Positions 1-12,214 are shown, counted from the stretch's first letter. The stretch is DNA of 55,779 nt from Rhodocyclaceae bacterium (GCA_011391215.1 JAABQX010000102.1:1-55779), one strand, 5' to 3'. Program-made: numbers and translations. The notes: generated by a model from the letters alone, not told the origin.

Positions 1-1241
1 GCGAGTTCGAGCTGATCCAGCTGCGCGGCGGCGGCGCTCAGCTGAGTATCTGCAGTGGCCAGTGCTTCGAGATGACGCGCACGGGCAAGCAGGGCGTCTT
101 CGCCATGGCCGCGCCAGCCGGCGACGCGCAGTAACTCGTCATGGAGCAGTTTCACGCCCTCACCACTTTTTGCTGAGAGGGTCAGATGTACCGTGCCATG
201 CACGACATGCCGGCCACTTTCCCGGTGGGCCAGATCGGCCTTGTTTTCGACTACCAGACGCTCGATGCCGTCCGGCAGGCGGGCGGCGACCACCTGGTCG
301 GCCGGCGTCACCCCGGCACGCGCATCGACTATTTGCAGGATTACGTCGGCCTGCCCGATCTCGCGCCAGCTGCGTTCGATGCCGAGCTTTTCGACAACAT
401 CCTCGGTCTCGCGCAGGCCGGCGGTGTCGATGATGTGCAGCGGGATGCCCTCGACCTGGATCGTCTCGCGCACCGCATCGCGCGTGGTGCCGGCGATCTC
501 GGTGACGATGGCACGCTCCTCCCCCGCCAGCCGGTTAAGAAGTGAAGACTTGCCTACATTGGGAAGACCGGCCAGTACGACGGTCAGGCCGGAACGTAGC
601 ACGCTGCCTTCGCCGGCGCGGGCGCGCAAGCGGGACAGATCAGCACGCAGCTTTTCCATGCGAGGAATGATGTCGGTATCAGCAAGCGGGTCGATTTCCT
701 CGTCGGGGAAATCCAGCGTCGCCTCGATCAGGCTGCGCAGCTCGGCGAGCGCGTCAGTAAGTGCATGCACCGCGCGCGAAAACTCACCCGTCAGCGAACG
801 CAGCGCGGCACGCGCCGCCTGTGCCGAGGCCGCCTCGATGAGGTCGGCGATGCCTTCGGCCTGGGCCAGATCGATCTTGTCGTTTTCAAAGGCGCGGCGC
901 GAAAACTCGCCCGGTTCCGCCAGTCGCGCGCCCAGTTCGACACAGCGCGCCAGCAAAGTGTGCATCACCACCGGGCCGCCGTGGCCGTGCAGTTCGAGCA
1001 CATCTTCCCCGGTAAAGGAGTGCGGCGCGGGGAAATGCAGAATCAGGCCTTGATCAAGCGGCGCACCGTCTGCGGCGAAAAAGTCGGCGATGGCGGCACG
1101 GCGCGGGACCGGTTGTTTTCCTGTCAGCGCCAGCACAAAGGGCAGCAGGTCACGGCCGGAGACACGCACCACGCCGATCCCGCCGCGCCCCGGTGGCGTG
1201 GCAATGGCGGCGATCGTGTCCGTAGTTCCGGCAGGTTTCAG
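1..1241 (-). CDS. mnmE: tRNA uridine-5-carboxymethylaminomethyl GTPase MnmE (3' part outside window)
   Basis: MnmE works with MnmG to modify U34 of tRNAs that read split codon boxes. About 413 codons are present and the C-terminal CxGK motif lies beyond the left edge. Translation of the minus strand shows the N-terminal folate-binding domain (TIAAIATPPGRGGIG near residue 8, FPAPHSFTGEDV near 64), a helical stretch, then the G domain with GLPNVGKSS near residue 222, TTRDAI and DTAGLRET. The gene follows yidC by 7 bases. The start is unusual: between an in-frame stop at about 1278-1280 and the conserved N-terminus there is no ATG, GTG or TTG. CTG at 1239-1241, with GAGG five bases upstream, is the best candidate. 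Identity is certain; the start is inferred. Confidence 0.93.
   Translation of the reverse strand, partial: MKPAGTTDTIAAIATPPGRGGIGVVRVSGRDLLPFVLALTGKQPVPRRAAIADFFAADGAPLDQGLILHFPAPHSFTGEDVLELHGHGGPVVMHTLLARCVELGARLAEPGEFSRRAFENDKIDLAQAEGIADLIEAASAQAARAALRSLTGEFSRAVHALTDALAELRSLIEATLDFPDEEIDPLADTDIIPRMEKLRADLSRLRARAGEGSVLRSGLTVVLAGLPNVGKSSLLNRLAGEERAIVTEIAGTTRDAVRETIQVEGIPLHIIDTAGLRETEDVVEKLGIERSWREIGQADVILQIVDARAGVTPADQVVAARLPDGIERLVVENKADLAHRESGRHVVHGTVHLTLSAKSGEGVKLLHDELLRVAGWRGHGEDALLARARHLEALATADTQLSAAAAQLDQLEL
1079..1102 (+). repeat. 24-bp dispersed element, copy inside mnmE
   Basis: It matches the consensus (halves AAAAGTCGGCGC and TGGCGGGACGGC) at 22 of 24 positions. It lies antisense within mnmE, where it encodes RAAIADFF. 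This copy could partly be chance because the surrounding protein is conserved. Confidence 0.5.
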
Positions 1242-1248
1242 AGCACCC

Positions 1249-2856
1249 TCAGTGCGCTTTGAGTCCGGCGCTTTCGATCATGCGATTGACCTGCCATTGC
1301 TGGGCGATCGACAGGAGGTTATTTACCGTCCAGTAAAGCACCAGGCCGGCCGGGAAGAAGAGGAACATCCCCGTGAAGATGACCGGCATCCAGAGCATCA
1401 GCTTGGCTTGCATCGGATCGGGTGGCGCGGGATTGAGCTTGGTCTGCACGAACATCGTCACGCCCATGATGAGTGGCATGACATAAAAGGGGTCCTTCGC
1501 CGACAGGTCGGTAATCCAGCCCAGCCAGGGTGCGCCACGCATTTCCACCGTGCCGAGCAGTACCCAATACAGCGCGATGAAAACGGGAATCTGCACCAGG
1601 ATGGGCAGGCAGCCACCGAGCGGATTGACCTTTTCGCGCTTGTACAACTCCATCATTTCCTGGTTCATGCGCGCACGGTCGTCGGCGTAGGTTTCCTTCA
1701 GCCGCGTCAGCTTGGGTGTCAGCAAACGCATCTTGGCCATCGACTTGTAGCTGGCGGCCGACAACGGGAAAAACGCCGCCTTGAGCATCACCGTCAGCAG
1801 GATGATCGACCAGCCCCAGTTGCCGATGAACTGGTACAACCACTCGAGCACCCAGAAAATCGGCGCGGCGATCATCGTCAGCCAGCCATAATCGACGACC
1901 AGGGCCAGCCCGGGAGCGATCTTTTCGAGCTTGTCCTGTTCCTGCGGGCCGGCATACAGCGGAACGCTCAGTTTGTCGGCCGTCAGGGGCATGATGACAC
2001 CGACCGAGTGCAGGTCATTCCCCAGCTGGCGGGTGAAATATTCACGTTCGCCGGCCGCTGGCAGCCAGGCCGAGAAGAAATAGTGCTGCACCAGCGCGAC
2101 CCAGCCGTTGTCGGCCTTGGTCGGATGCTTGTTCTTTGCCCCGAAATCACCGAAATCGACTTTCTTGAATTTTTCCAGTTCGGTATAGATCGCCGCACCG
2201 GTAAAGGTGGACATCATGGCATTCGCGCCTTCGGGCGCCTTGCCGTCGCGCGTCAGCTGGAAATAAGCATGCGCACCCACCGGTACGGGGGCGCCGACAA
2301 CCGCGTGTTCGACATCCACCAGATAACTGCCGCGTTTGAACACGTAGGTTTTGACAATCTTGCCACCCCCCTCGATGGCCGCCTCGAGCGGCACACGCAA
2401 CTCGCTCTCGCCATCCTTCAACAACAGCGCCTGCGCCGGCAACTGCCAGACGGACTTGTGATTCGGCAGCCCGGCGCCGATCAGCCCGGACTGTGCCGCA
2501 TAGGCATGCGCCGGATCGATCAGGACAAAGTTTTCGGCAGTTTTTTCGGTGGCACGATGGCGCAACAATTCGAGGCGCACCACATCGCCTCCCTGAGCGC
2601 TGATCTCGGCAGCAATCAGATCGGTCTTGATGCTGACCGTCGGGCTGGCAGTTACGGCGGCAGCAACACCCCCCGGAACCACGGCAGGAGTGCTTGAAGA
2701 AGTCGGCGCGGACGGGACGGCGGCATTGCCTGCCGCGCTAGAGGCAGGTTGCACAACACCCCCCGGCGGAGGCTGACCCTGTTTCTGCCAGGCATCCCAC
2801 AGCATCATCGAGGAAAAGAAAAAGACCAGTAGCAGAATAAGGCGTTGGTTGTCCAT
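1249..2856 (-). CDS. yidC: membrane protein insertase YidC
   Basis: YidC inserts proteins into the inner membrane, alone or with SecYEG. The 535-residue product has the usual layout for Gram-negative YidC: an N-terminal membrane anchor (MDNQRLILLLVFFFSS), a proline/alanine-rich linker, a large periplasmic beta domain (about 65-330), and the conserved C-terminal core (WSIILLTVMLKAAFFPLS, then MNQEMMELYKREKVNPLGG and LYWTVNNLLSI). The longer reading frame begins 11 codons upstream, but the family normally starts with MDxQR, so the ATG at 2854-2856 is chosen. It lies in the rpmH-rnpA-yidD-yidC-mnmE cluster. A chance-free identification. Confidence 0.97.
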   Translation of the reverse strand: MDNQRLILLLVFFFSSMMLWDAWQKQGQPPPGGVVQPASSAAGNAAVPSAPTSSSTPAVVPGGVAAAVTASPTVSIKTDLIAAEISAQGGDVVRLELLRHRATEKTAENFVLIDPAHAYAAQSGLIGAGLPNHKSVWQLPAQALLLKDGESELRVPLEAAIEGGGKIVKTYVFKRGSYLVDVEHAVVGAPVPVGAHAYFQLTRDGKAPEGANAMMSTFTGAAIYTELEKFKKVDFGDFGAKNKHPTKADNGWVALVQHYFFSAWLPAAGEREYFTRQLGNDLHSVGVIMPLTADKLSVPLYAGPQEQDKLEKIAPGLALVVDYGWLTMIAAPIFWVLEWLYQFIGNWGWSIILLTVMLKAAFFPLSAASYKSMAKMRLLTPKLTRLKETYADDRARMNQEMMELYKREKVNPLGGCLPILVQIPVFIALYWVLLGTVEMRGAPWLGWITDLSAKDPFYVMPLIMGVTMFVQTKLNPAPPDPMQAKLMLWMPVIFTGMFLFFPAGLVLYWTVNNLLSIAQQWQVNRMIESAGLKAH

Positions 2857-2918
2857 GGTCGATACGTCAGGAATGGGGTAAGGCGGCATACAATTGCATA
2901 GCCGGCGGAGGCACTATT

Positions 2919-3158
2919 CTACGGCACAGGATCATGGCCGCCCGGATGCCACGGATGACAACGCCCGACGCGGCGCACAGCCAGCCACAATCCCTTGCCG
3001 ACACCGTGGCGCTGCAAGGCCTCGATGGCATAGTGCGAACAACTTGGATGAAAGCGACAACTGGGCGGAAGAAAGGGGCTGATCGCTAGTTGATAGCCGC
3101 GCACCAGCCAGATTAATGGCTGGGCAAGCAAAGATTTCACGGCGCGGTTTTCAAGCAT
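2919..3158 (-). CDS. yidD: membrane protein insertion efficiency factor YidD
   Basis: A small (79 aa) protein that associates with the inner membrane and assists YidC-dependent insertion. It shows the family hallmark [20 protein letters not shown], with conserved cysteines. The start [10 protein letters not shown] at 3158 lies inside the end of rnpA (22-base overlap), a very common arrangement. A frame extending 12 codons further upstream is open, but its extra residues do not fit the family. It sits between rnpA and yidC in the canonical order. Confidence 0.93.
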   Translation of the reverse strand: MLENRAVKSLLAQPLIWLVRGYQLAISPFLPPSCRFHPSCSHYAIEALQRHGVGKGLWLAVRRVGRCHPWHPGGHDPVP

Positions 3159-3529
3159 AGTTGATCGAACAGTGCAGTGATCTCGGCACGCCAATTCGCC
3201 CTGGCCTGCTTGTCGATGACACGTTTGGGACGATCCAGCGGCTGGGCGAGGCGAAGTATCAAGTCAAACGCCGGCAGACTGGTACTCCGCCGGCGGAACA
3301 GTTCACGTGTCTGGCGTTTGACGGCATTACGCGATACGGCAGCGCGCGCCTGCTTCTTCGGTATCACCAAACCTAGCCGGGCATGCGGCAGGCTGTTGGG
3401 CCGGTAATGCAAAGTAAAGCAGGTTCCGCGTAATACCCGGCGCGCGGCGAATACCTCTGCATAATCCTTGGCAGCCAGCAGCCGCTGCTGCCGGCAAAAA
3501 CCTTCAAAGGATACGGTACTGCCGCTCAA
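3137..3529 (-). CDS. rnpA: ribonuclease P protein component
   Basis: This is the protein subunit of RNase P, which with the RNA subunit cleaves the 5' leader of pre-tRNAs. The 130-residue basic protein has the family core [20 protein letters not shown] and RELFR, corresponding to the RNR motif region that contacts RNA. It lies 9 bases downstream of rpmH, so the two are probably co-transcribed, and it overlaps yidD. The N-terminus [18 protein letters not shown] is normal for the family (FxxxxRLL near the start). Confidence 0.95.
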   Translation of the reverse strand: MSGSTVSFEGFCRQQRLLAAKDYAEVFAARRVLRGTCFTLHYRPNSLPHARLGLVIPKKQARAAVSRNAVKRQTRELFRRRSTSLPAFDLILRLAQPLDRPKRVIDKQARANWRAEITALFDQLCLKTAP

Positions 3530-3538
3530 TCAGGCAGT

Positions 3539-3673
3539 TCAAACACCCAGACGAACACGGCCCTTGGCACGGCGGGCACGGATTACAGCACGACCGCCAC
3601 GGGTGCGCATGCGCACGAGAAAACCATGGGTACGCTTGCGGCGCACGACAGAAGGTTGGTAGGTACGTTTCAT
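3539..3673 (-). CDS. rpmH: 50S ribosomal protein L34
   Basis: A 44-residue, highly basic large-subunit protein with the near-invariant start [18 protein letters not shown]. An open frame extends 20 codons upstream, but the ATG at 3671-3673 is preceded by AAGGA and matches the family exactly. It is the first gene of the leftward rpmH-rnpA-yidD-yidC-mnmE cluster and is served by the promoter at 3704-3733. It ends in RVRLGV, slightly different from the common RLxV tail. Confidence 0.97.
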   Translation of the reverse strand: MKRTYQPSVVRRKRTHGFLVRMRTRGGRAVIRARRAKGRVRLGV

Positions 3674-3703
3674 GACCGAGTTTCCTTGCAAGAAAAGCGC
3701 GCG

Positions 3704-3733
3704 ATTACAACCTGTTAGGCCAGTCTCTGTCAA
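3704..3733 (-). promoter_or_regulatory. rpmH promoter
   Basis: Minus-strand TTGACA (3728-3733) and TGTAAT (3704-3709) are separated by 18 bases. They lie about 30 bases upstream of the rpmH start. A strong sigma70-type match, as expected for a ribosomal protein gene. Confidence 0.7.
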
Positions 3734-3738
3734 GCATT

Positions 3739-3762
3739 ATTTCAGCACGCTGTAGCTGAAAT
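3739..3762. repeat. inverted repeat upstream of rpmH and dnaA
   Basis: ATTTCAGC (3739-3746) and GCTGAAAT (3755-3762) are perfect 8-base arms around an 8-base loop. It lies between the rpmH promoter and the DnaA box. It could be an operator or a stem-loop; its function is unknown. Confidence 0.5.
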
Positions 3763-3774
3763 GATGTCAAAGCT

Positions 3775-3805
3775 TGTGGATAACTTTGCGCAATTTCGCT
3801 AGAAT
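3775..3805 (+). promoter_or_regulatory. DnaA box with probable dnaA promoter
   Basis: A perfect consensus DnaA box (TTATCCACA) reads on the minus strand at 3775-3783. A good -10 hexamer TAGAAT is at 3800-3805 on the plus strand, which places the box over the -35 region. This arrangement suggests autoregulation of dnaA. The -35 itself is poor. It is also part of the possible origin region upstream of dnaA. Confidence 0.55.
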
Positions 3806-3840
3806 GCGCGACCCGCATGTTGTCATTAACTCGTTCCACA

Positions 3841-3862
3841 CTTGACTGGTAACTCAGTCAAG
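3841..3862. repeat. inverted repeat in the dnaA leader
   Basis: CTTGACTG and CAGTCAAG are perfect 8-base arms separated by GTAACT. It lies downstream of the TAGAAT hexamer and 66 bases before the dnaA start, so it would form a hairpin in the leader RNA or serve as an operator. No T-tract follows, so it is not an obvious terminator. Confidence 0.5.
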
Positions 3863-3928
3863 CGTTCAGCAAGGTTCTGTTGCTCGTGCGCACCGACGAA
3901 AATTAATTATAAAAATTCATCAAGTTAA

Positions 3929-5344
3929 ATGAGCCTATTCTGGACGGATTGTCTGGCCCGCTTCGAAAGCGAGTTACCGGCACAACAATTCAATGCCTGG
4001 ATCAAGTCGTTGCGCGTGGAATCCGACGAGGACGGCCGCCACCTGCGCCTGTTCGCCCCGAATGGCTTCATTCTCAAATGGGTACGCGAACGTTACCTCG
4101 ACCGCGTCGAAATATTGTCTAGGCAGTTTTTCAAAGAGCCAGTCACCATTGATCTGATACTCGATGAAACACCATCAAGTCTTGTTCAGGATACCGTCGT
4201 CGATGGTCCTGCCGGCCTCGGTGCTGCGAACATAATTACCGCCGGTAAATCGCCTGTTTTATCCGGGGAAGAAACTTTTTCCATTGAATCCTCAGGTCTT
4301 CCTGAAGACTCTCCCGACTATGATAAGACACGCCTTAACCCGGAATTCACATTCGATACCCTGGTCACGGGTCGCTCCAACGACTTGGCGCGCGCCGCTG
4401 CCCAACAGGTCGCCATCAACCCCGGATCTTCCTACAATCCGCTCTTTATTTATGGCGGTGTCGGTTTGGGCAAAACCCACCTGGTACATGCGCTTGGCAA
4501 CGAAGTACTGCGTCATGCTCCGGATAAGGTGATCCGCTATATCCATGCCGAAGATTATTATTCGGATGTAGTTCGCGCCTTCCAGCAAAAGTCCTTTGAT
4601 ATTTTCAAGCGAACTTATCGCACCATGGATGTATTGCTGGTTGACGACATCCAGTTTTTCAACGGGAAAGCGCGCACACAAGAAGAATTCTTTTATGTTT
4701 TCAACGCGTTGGTAGAAGCAAAAAAACAGATCGTCATTACCTGCGATACCTATCCGAAAGATATCCAGGGACTGGAAGAACGTTTGATTTCACGTTTCGA
4801 TTGGGGTTTGACGGTACAGATCGAACCTCCGGAACTTGAAATGCGCGTAGCAATTCTCAAGAAAAAAGCTGACAGCGAAGCAATTGCACTCGGAGATGAT
4901 GTAGCGTTTTTGATTGCCAAACACTTGCGCTCAAATGTACGTGAACTCGAAGGTGCGCTCAAAAAAGTTCTGGCGTTTTCCCGATTCCACAATCGTCCCA
5001 TTACACTCGAACTGGCCAAGGAAGCACTGAAAGACATCATCGGCGCGCATAACCGCCAGATCACACTCGAACTCATTCAGAAGACCGTTGCCGACTACTA
5101 CAAGATCAAAGTTGCCGACATGTTTTCACAACGCAGAACGCGCGCCGTTGCCCGACCGCGCCAGGTTGCGATGTGGCTGGCTCGCGATCTGACACCCCAT
5201 AGCCTTCCAGAAATTGGCGATGCCTTCGGTGGCCGTGACCACACAACCGTACTGCATGCGTGTCGCACCATTGTCGATTTACGCGCCAAAGATAATCATC
5301 TCAACAACGATGTTCTGGTGCTATCCCAGACCATCAAAGGATGA
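3929..5344 (+). CDS. dnaA: chromosomal replication initiator protein DnaA
   Basis: DnaA binds DnaA boxes at oriC and melts the origin to load DnaB. The 471-residue product shows domain I (MSLFWTDCLARFESELP), a variable linker (about 85-145), and the AAA+ domain with Walker A GGVGLGKT (176-183), Walker B VLLVDDIQF and sensor residues. The C-terminal domain IV signature includes RPRQVAMWLARDLT and GGRDHTTVLHA. The ATG at 3929 has no convincing Shine-Dalgarno sequence. It lies directly behind a strongly AT-rich stretch (about 3898-3928), which may help keep the start unstructured. Flanking DnaA boxes suggest autoregulation. Confidence 0.98.
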   Translation: MSLFWTDCLARFESELPAQQFNAWIKSLRVESDEDGRHLRLFAPNGFILKWVRERYLDRVEILSRQFFKEPVTIDLILDETPSSLVQDTVVDGPAGLGAANIITAGKSPVLSGEETFSIESSGLPEDSPDYDKTRLNPEFTFDTLVTGRSNDLARAAAQQVAINPGSSYNPLFIYGGVGLGKTHLVHALGNEVLRHAPDKVIRYIHAEDYYSDVVRAFQQKSFDIFKRTYRTMDVLLVDDIQFFNGKARTQEEFFYVFNALVEAKKQIVITCDTYPKDIQGLEERLISRFDWGLTVQIEPPELEMRVAILKKKADSEAIALGDDVAFLIAKHLRSNVRELEGALKKVLAFSRFHNRPITLELAKEALKDIIGAHNRQITLELIQKTVADYYKIKVADMFSQRRTRAVARPRQVAMWLARDLTPHSLPEIGDAFGGRDHTTVLHACRTIVDLRAKDNHLNNDVLVLSQTIKG

Positions 5345-5558
5345 AATCAAGCATGTATAAGCCTCTTAATATCGTCTGGATAAAATGTGGATAAGTTAAC
5401 CTTCAAGCTGAAAATCACTATCCATACACATTCATCCACAAGCCGTGAACAAGTTTTCCAGAGCCTTTAAGTGAATATAACACCTTGTATCTTATAAACA
5501 TAAACCAACTTTCCACAACTCGACGTGCCCTTCATCATCATCATAAGGAGTTTTAGAG
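5345..5558. other. candidate replication origin (oriC) between dnaA and dnaN
   Basis: This AT-rich 214-base gap holds a perfect DnaA box read on the minus strand at 5386-5394 (TGTGGATAA on plus). It also holds a one-mismatch box TCATCCACA at 5432-5440, and weaker two-mismatch matches such as 5509-5517. Sequence around 5465-5505 is particularly AT-rich and could be the unwinding element. The dnaA-dnaN gap is a common oriC location; a shared role with the gap upstream of dnaA is possible. Confidence 0.6.
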
Positions 5559-9168
<3,610 letters not shown>

Positions 9169-9192
9169 AAAAGTCGGTGCCGGCGGGATGGC
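9169..9192 (+). repeat. 24-bp dispersed element after gyrB
   Basis: 21 of 24 positions match the consensus. It begins at the base after the gyrB TGA stop, in gyrB orientation. Confidence 0.8.
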
Positions 9193-9193
9193 A

Positions 9194-9229
9194 TAAAAAA
9201 AGCAGCCTCGTCACAGGCTGCTTTTTTTC
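9194..9229. terminator. bidirectional hairpin terminator between gyrB and cytochrome c5 gene
   Basis: AGCAGCCT (9201-9208) pairs perfectly with AGGCTGCT (9215-9222) around a 6-base loop. An A-run precedes the stem and a T-run follows it, so it can terminate both convergent genes. Confidence 0.9.
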
Positions 9230-9245
9230 TGGGTTAAACGGCTGG

Positions 9246-9680
9246 TTACTTGAAATTGGCACCAGAGCCGTTTGCCATGAAGACGACGACGCGGGCGAGT
9301 TCCTCGTCAGTAGCGTCCGACCCGCCTTTGGGTGGCATGGCGTTCTTGCCCGCTTTAGCGGACTTCACTAGGACATCCAGGCCCACGCCAAGCCGTGGTG
9401 CCCAGGCTGCCTTATCACCCATTTTTGGCGCACCGGCCACACCGGTGGCATGACATGCAGCACAAACAGCCTTGTAGATCTCTTCACCAGAGCGGCTACC
9501 GGCAACCGCAGCGTTGGCCGATGAAGCCGGGGCCAGCTTGATTTTCGCTACCGGCTGGATGCGGGCATTGAGTGCCTCTTCATCAGTGTTGTTCGGTTTG
9601 CCGCCCATCGCCAAAGCCAACGTGGGTAGCACTGAAACCAGGCCGGCAATCACCAGCAAGCGCGAAAACTTTTTGCTCAT
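9246..9680 (-). CDS. cytochrome c5-type c-type cytochrome
   Basis: A small periplasmic electron carrier of the cytochrome c5 family. The 144-residue product has an N-terminal signal peptide (to about residue 24, ending ALA), one haem-binding site CAACH near residue 73, and the c5 signature MPPKGG, whose methionine is the likely sixth ligand. AAGGGGA lies just upstream of the ATG. It converges on gyrB across the shared terminator. It probably passes electrons to a terminal oxidase or reductase; the partner is not identifiable here. Confidence 0.88.
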   Translation of the reverse strand: MSKKFSRLLVIAGLVSVLPTLALAMGGKPNNTDEEALNARIQPVAKIKLAPASSANAAVAGSRSGEEIYKAVCAACHATGVAGAPKMGDKAAWAPRLGVGLDVLVKSAKAGKNAMPPKGGSDATDEELARVVVFMANGSGANFK

Positions 9681-9780
9681 TACATGTCCCCTTGTTACGT
9701 ATCAGTAAGCCGCTTTCTTGATCTTCCGGAAGTAAGTTGGAAATAACCGGAATACCTGTCACTCGGCCGTTATAAAACGA

Positions 9781-9857
9781 TGGCGCGCCCGATACGATTC
9801 GAACGTACGACCCCTGCCTTCGGAGGGCAGTACTCTATCCAGCTGAGCTACGGGCGC
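9781..9857 (-). tRNA. tRNA-Arg (anticodon CCG)
   Basis: The minus strand folds as a complete cloverleaf: acceptor arms GCGCCCG/CGGGCGC, a D-arm with AGCTCAGCTGGATAGAG, anticodon loop CTCCGAA closed by CTGCC/GGCAG, T-loop TTCGAAT and an encoded CCA at 9781-9783. Anticodon CCG reads the arginine codon CGG. It is 77 bases long. Confidence 0.96.
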
Positions 9858-9877
9858 GCGGAAACAACCGCCGGTGA

Positions 9878-10807
9878 TTATAACCCCCTGGCCCAGGCGG
9901 GGCGCAGGGGGGCGGCTTCGGGATGGGTGATTGCCGCACGGATCTGGCCGAGCAGGTGTTCCTTGTCTGCGCCCAAGGTGCCTTTGAGGATCAGCCAGTT
10001 CGAGGCGTGGTCGCTGCGGAAGACTGTGCGCTTGAGTTCCAGGCCGGACAGAAAATGTTCCATCTCGACGAACAGTTCGCGTTGTGACAACGCTTCCCAG
10101 CCGGGAAAGCCAGCGCGCAGGCGCACCTCGCCATGTGGCAGGCTGACCACCAGGGTCGCCAGATACTCGGGTTGAACTGCATTGACGAGGCGCGCCGAAT
10201 TTTCCGCATGCTGCTGCCAGAGCCTGCGACCGCCGAGGCCGTTGAGGATCATGACGGAACGGCTGATGCCTGCTTCGCCGAGCTTCAGTAATGCGTCGAG
10301 CGTGGTCGCAAAAGTTTCACCTTTGCTCACTCGAGCGAGTACTTCATCGTCTCCGGATTCGGCGCCGACATAAACAATCTTGAGCCCGGCAGCGGCCAAT
10401 GCCTTGAGTTCCCCGACAGGTTTCTTGCGCAGATTGCGCGGCAGGCAATAGCTAGAGATACGGCGCACACCGGGCAGGTGCGCACGGATGGCCGACAGAA
10501 TATTCAGCAGGCGGCGTGTCGGGAGCATCAGGGCATCACCATCGGCGAGAAAAACCCGGCGTATCTCCGACCCGAAATGCTCTCCGCAACGACGGATGCT
10601 TTCCAGTACCTCGGCCTCGGCACGCGCCCTGAATATTTTCTGTGGCGCGGTATACATCTCGCAGAATGTGCACTGGTTCCAAGAGCAACCGTCTGTCACG
10701 GGCAGGATCAGCGATTCAGCCTCGCTCGGGGGGCGGAACACGGGATCGACATAGCGGATGGGCAAGGCGGAATACATTTGAAATGGCGGCGGTTCAACAA
10801 GCGTCAT
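9878..10807 (-). CDS. radical SAM protein, COG1032-like, with CX4CX2C cluster motif
   Basis: The 309-residue protein has [13 protein letters not shown] near residue 40. Its cysteines are spaced C-4-C-2-C rather than the commonest C-3-C-2-C, a spacing found in a COG1032-type subgroup of radical SAM proteins. A glycine-rich ESGDDEVL segment and [10 protein letters not shown] fit the SAM-binding barrel. No B12-binding or accessory cysteine-rich domain is seen. It should therefore generate a 5'-deoxyadenosyl radical on an unknown substrate. It diverges from the AmpG-like permease gene with very little space between them. Function beyond the superfamily is unknown. Confidence 0.75.
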   Translation of the reverse strand: MTLVEPPPFQMYSALPIRYVDPVFRPPSEAESLILPVTDGCSWNQCTFCEMYTAPQKIFRARAEAEVLESIRRCGEHFGSEIRRVFLADGDALMLPTRRLLNILSAIRAHLPGVRRISSYCLPRNLRKKPVGELKALAAAGLKIVYVGAESGDDEVLARVSKGETFATTLDALLKLGEAGISRSVMILNGLGGRRLWQQHAENSARLVNAVQPEYLATLVVSLPHGEVRLRAGFPGWEALSQRELFVEMEHFLSGLELKRTVFRSDHASNWLILKGTLGADKEHLLGQIRAAITHPEAAPLRPAWARGL

Positions 10808-10877
10808 TATGAATCAGCCTCATCCCCTCGATGCTAGGATGTTCCGCACTGCTCATTTCCGCGTCTATTTTGCCTCC

Positions 10878-12149
10878 ATGCCCCCTTGGCTCGCCGCCCT
10901 GTTTACCCGCCGCATGCTGATCTGTGTCTTCACCGGATTTGCTTCAGGCATGCCGCTGTACCTGCTGCTGAACCTGTTGCCGGCCTGGTTGCGCACCGAG
11001 GGAATCAGCCTCAAGGCGATCGGTCTGTTCGCGCTGATCCAGTTTCCCTACACCTGGAAGTTTCTCTGGTCGCCGTTGCTGGATCGCTATGCTCTGCCGC
11101 TGGGCCGCCGGCGCGGCTGGGTGCTGCTGACACAAGTCGCCTTGATGGTCATCATCGCACTGCTGGGCCGTCTGTCGCCGGCCGATGATCTTGGCACCAT
11201 CGTCTGGCTGGCGGCCCTGCTGGCCTTTTTCTCGGCGACCGCCGACATTGCTCTGGATGCCTATCGGCGCGAACTGCTCGACGACCGGGAACTCGGCTTG
11301 GGCAATGCAGTGCATGTGAATGCCTACCGCATCGCCGGGCTGGTGCCGGGATCGCTGTCGCTGATTCTGGCCGACCGTTTGCCTTGGGATCAGGTGTTTC
11401 TCGTGACTGCCCTGTTCATGCTGCCGGGCATGGTCATGGCGCTGCTGGTCAAAGAGCCGGTCATTGCTGCGGGAGCACCGAAAACCCTGCGCGAGGCAGT
11501 GGTTGAACCCTTCCGTGAATTTATCGGGCGTGCCGGATTACGCCAGGCGTTCCTGATCCTCGCCTTCATCTTTCTTTACAAGTTGGGTGATTCAATGTGC
11601 ACAGCACTGGCAACGCCCTTCTACCTGGACATGGGTTACGCCAAGTCAGAGATCGGTCTGGTCGCCAAGAATGCGGGCTTATGGCCGGCGGTGATCGGCG
11701 GCTTGCTGGGCGGCTTGTGGATGGTCAATCTCGGCATCAACCGCGCCCTTTGGCTGTTCGGCGTGGTTCAGGTGCTCTCGATATTTGGCTTCGCCTGGCT
11801 GGCCTGGCTGGGGCCGCAGACCAGCATTGACGCGGCGGCGTTGGCGAGTCTGGCGCTGGTGATCGGTTTCGAGGCGCTGGGCGTCGGGCTGGGTACGGCA
11901 GCCTTCGTCGCCTTCATTGCCCGCACGACCCATCCGCTCTATACGGCCACGCAATATGCGCTGTTTTCGAGCCTGGCCGCCGTACCGCGTACCTTCATCA
12001 ATGCCACGACCGGTTGGCTGGTGGAATGGATGGGCTGGATGAGCTTCTTCCTGCTTTGCGTCGTCCTGGCGCTGCCCGGCATGGCCCTGCTGGTCAAGGT
12101 TGCGCCGTGGCGCGGCAACCATAGCGGCGAATTGCCACCCATTAAATAA
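10878..12149 (+). CDS. AmpG-like MFS permease
   Basis: A polytopic inner-membrane transporter related to AmpG, which imports anhydromuropeptides during cell-wall recycling. Family features are FTGFASGMPLYLLLN near the start, KFLWSPLLDRY, GRRRGWVLLTQ, LYKLGDSMC and about 12-14 membrane segments over 423 residues. The frame is open upstream to an ATG at 10809, but that start would almost touch the divergent radical SAM gene. The ATG at 10878 aligns with the family N-terminus. Neither has a clear Shine-Dalgarno site. The substrate is inferred only from the family. Confidence 0.78.
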   Translation: MPPWLAALFTRRMLICVFTGFASGMPLYLLLNLLPAWLRTEGISLKAIGLFALIQFPYTWKFLWSPLLDRYALPLGRRRGWVLLTQVALMVIIALLGRLSPADDLGTIVWLAALLAFFSATADIALDAYRRELLDDRELGLGNAVHVNAYRIAGLVPGSLSLILADRLPWDQVFLVTALFMLPGMVMALLVKEPVIAAGAPKTLREAVVEPFREFIGRAGLRQAFLILAFIFLYKLGDSMCTALATPFYLDMGYAKSEIGLVAKNAGLWPAVIGGLLGGLWMVNLGINRALWLFGVVQVLSIFGFAWLAWLGPQTSIDAAALASLALVIGFEALGVGLGTAAFVAFIARTTHPLYTATQYALFSSLAAVPRTFINATTGWLVEWMGWMSFFLLCVVLALPGMALLVKVAPWRGNHSGELPPIK

Positions 12150-12158
12150 GCTGCCGGC

Positions 12159-12173
12159 GCCGGTTATACCGGC
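12159..12173. repeat. small hairpin between the permease gene and the next gene
   Basis: GCCGG-TTATA-CCGGC is a perfect 5-base stem. No T-run follows, so termination is doubtful. Confidence 0.35.
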
Positions 12174-12214
12174 CTTCCATGTCCCTGCTAGAATCGCCGC
12201 AAAGGAGGGGTAAC

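Noticed and set aside
1090-2697. 535-codon plus-strand frame opposite mnmE and yidC
   Set aside because: It is a shadow of yidC, rich in His, Gln and Arg as antisense frames are here.
9780-10175. Open frame on the plus strand across the tRNA-Arg region
   Set aside because: It reads through a complete tRNA gene and antisense to the radical SAM gene; composition shows no protein family.
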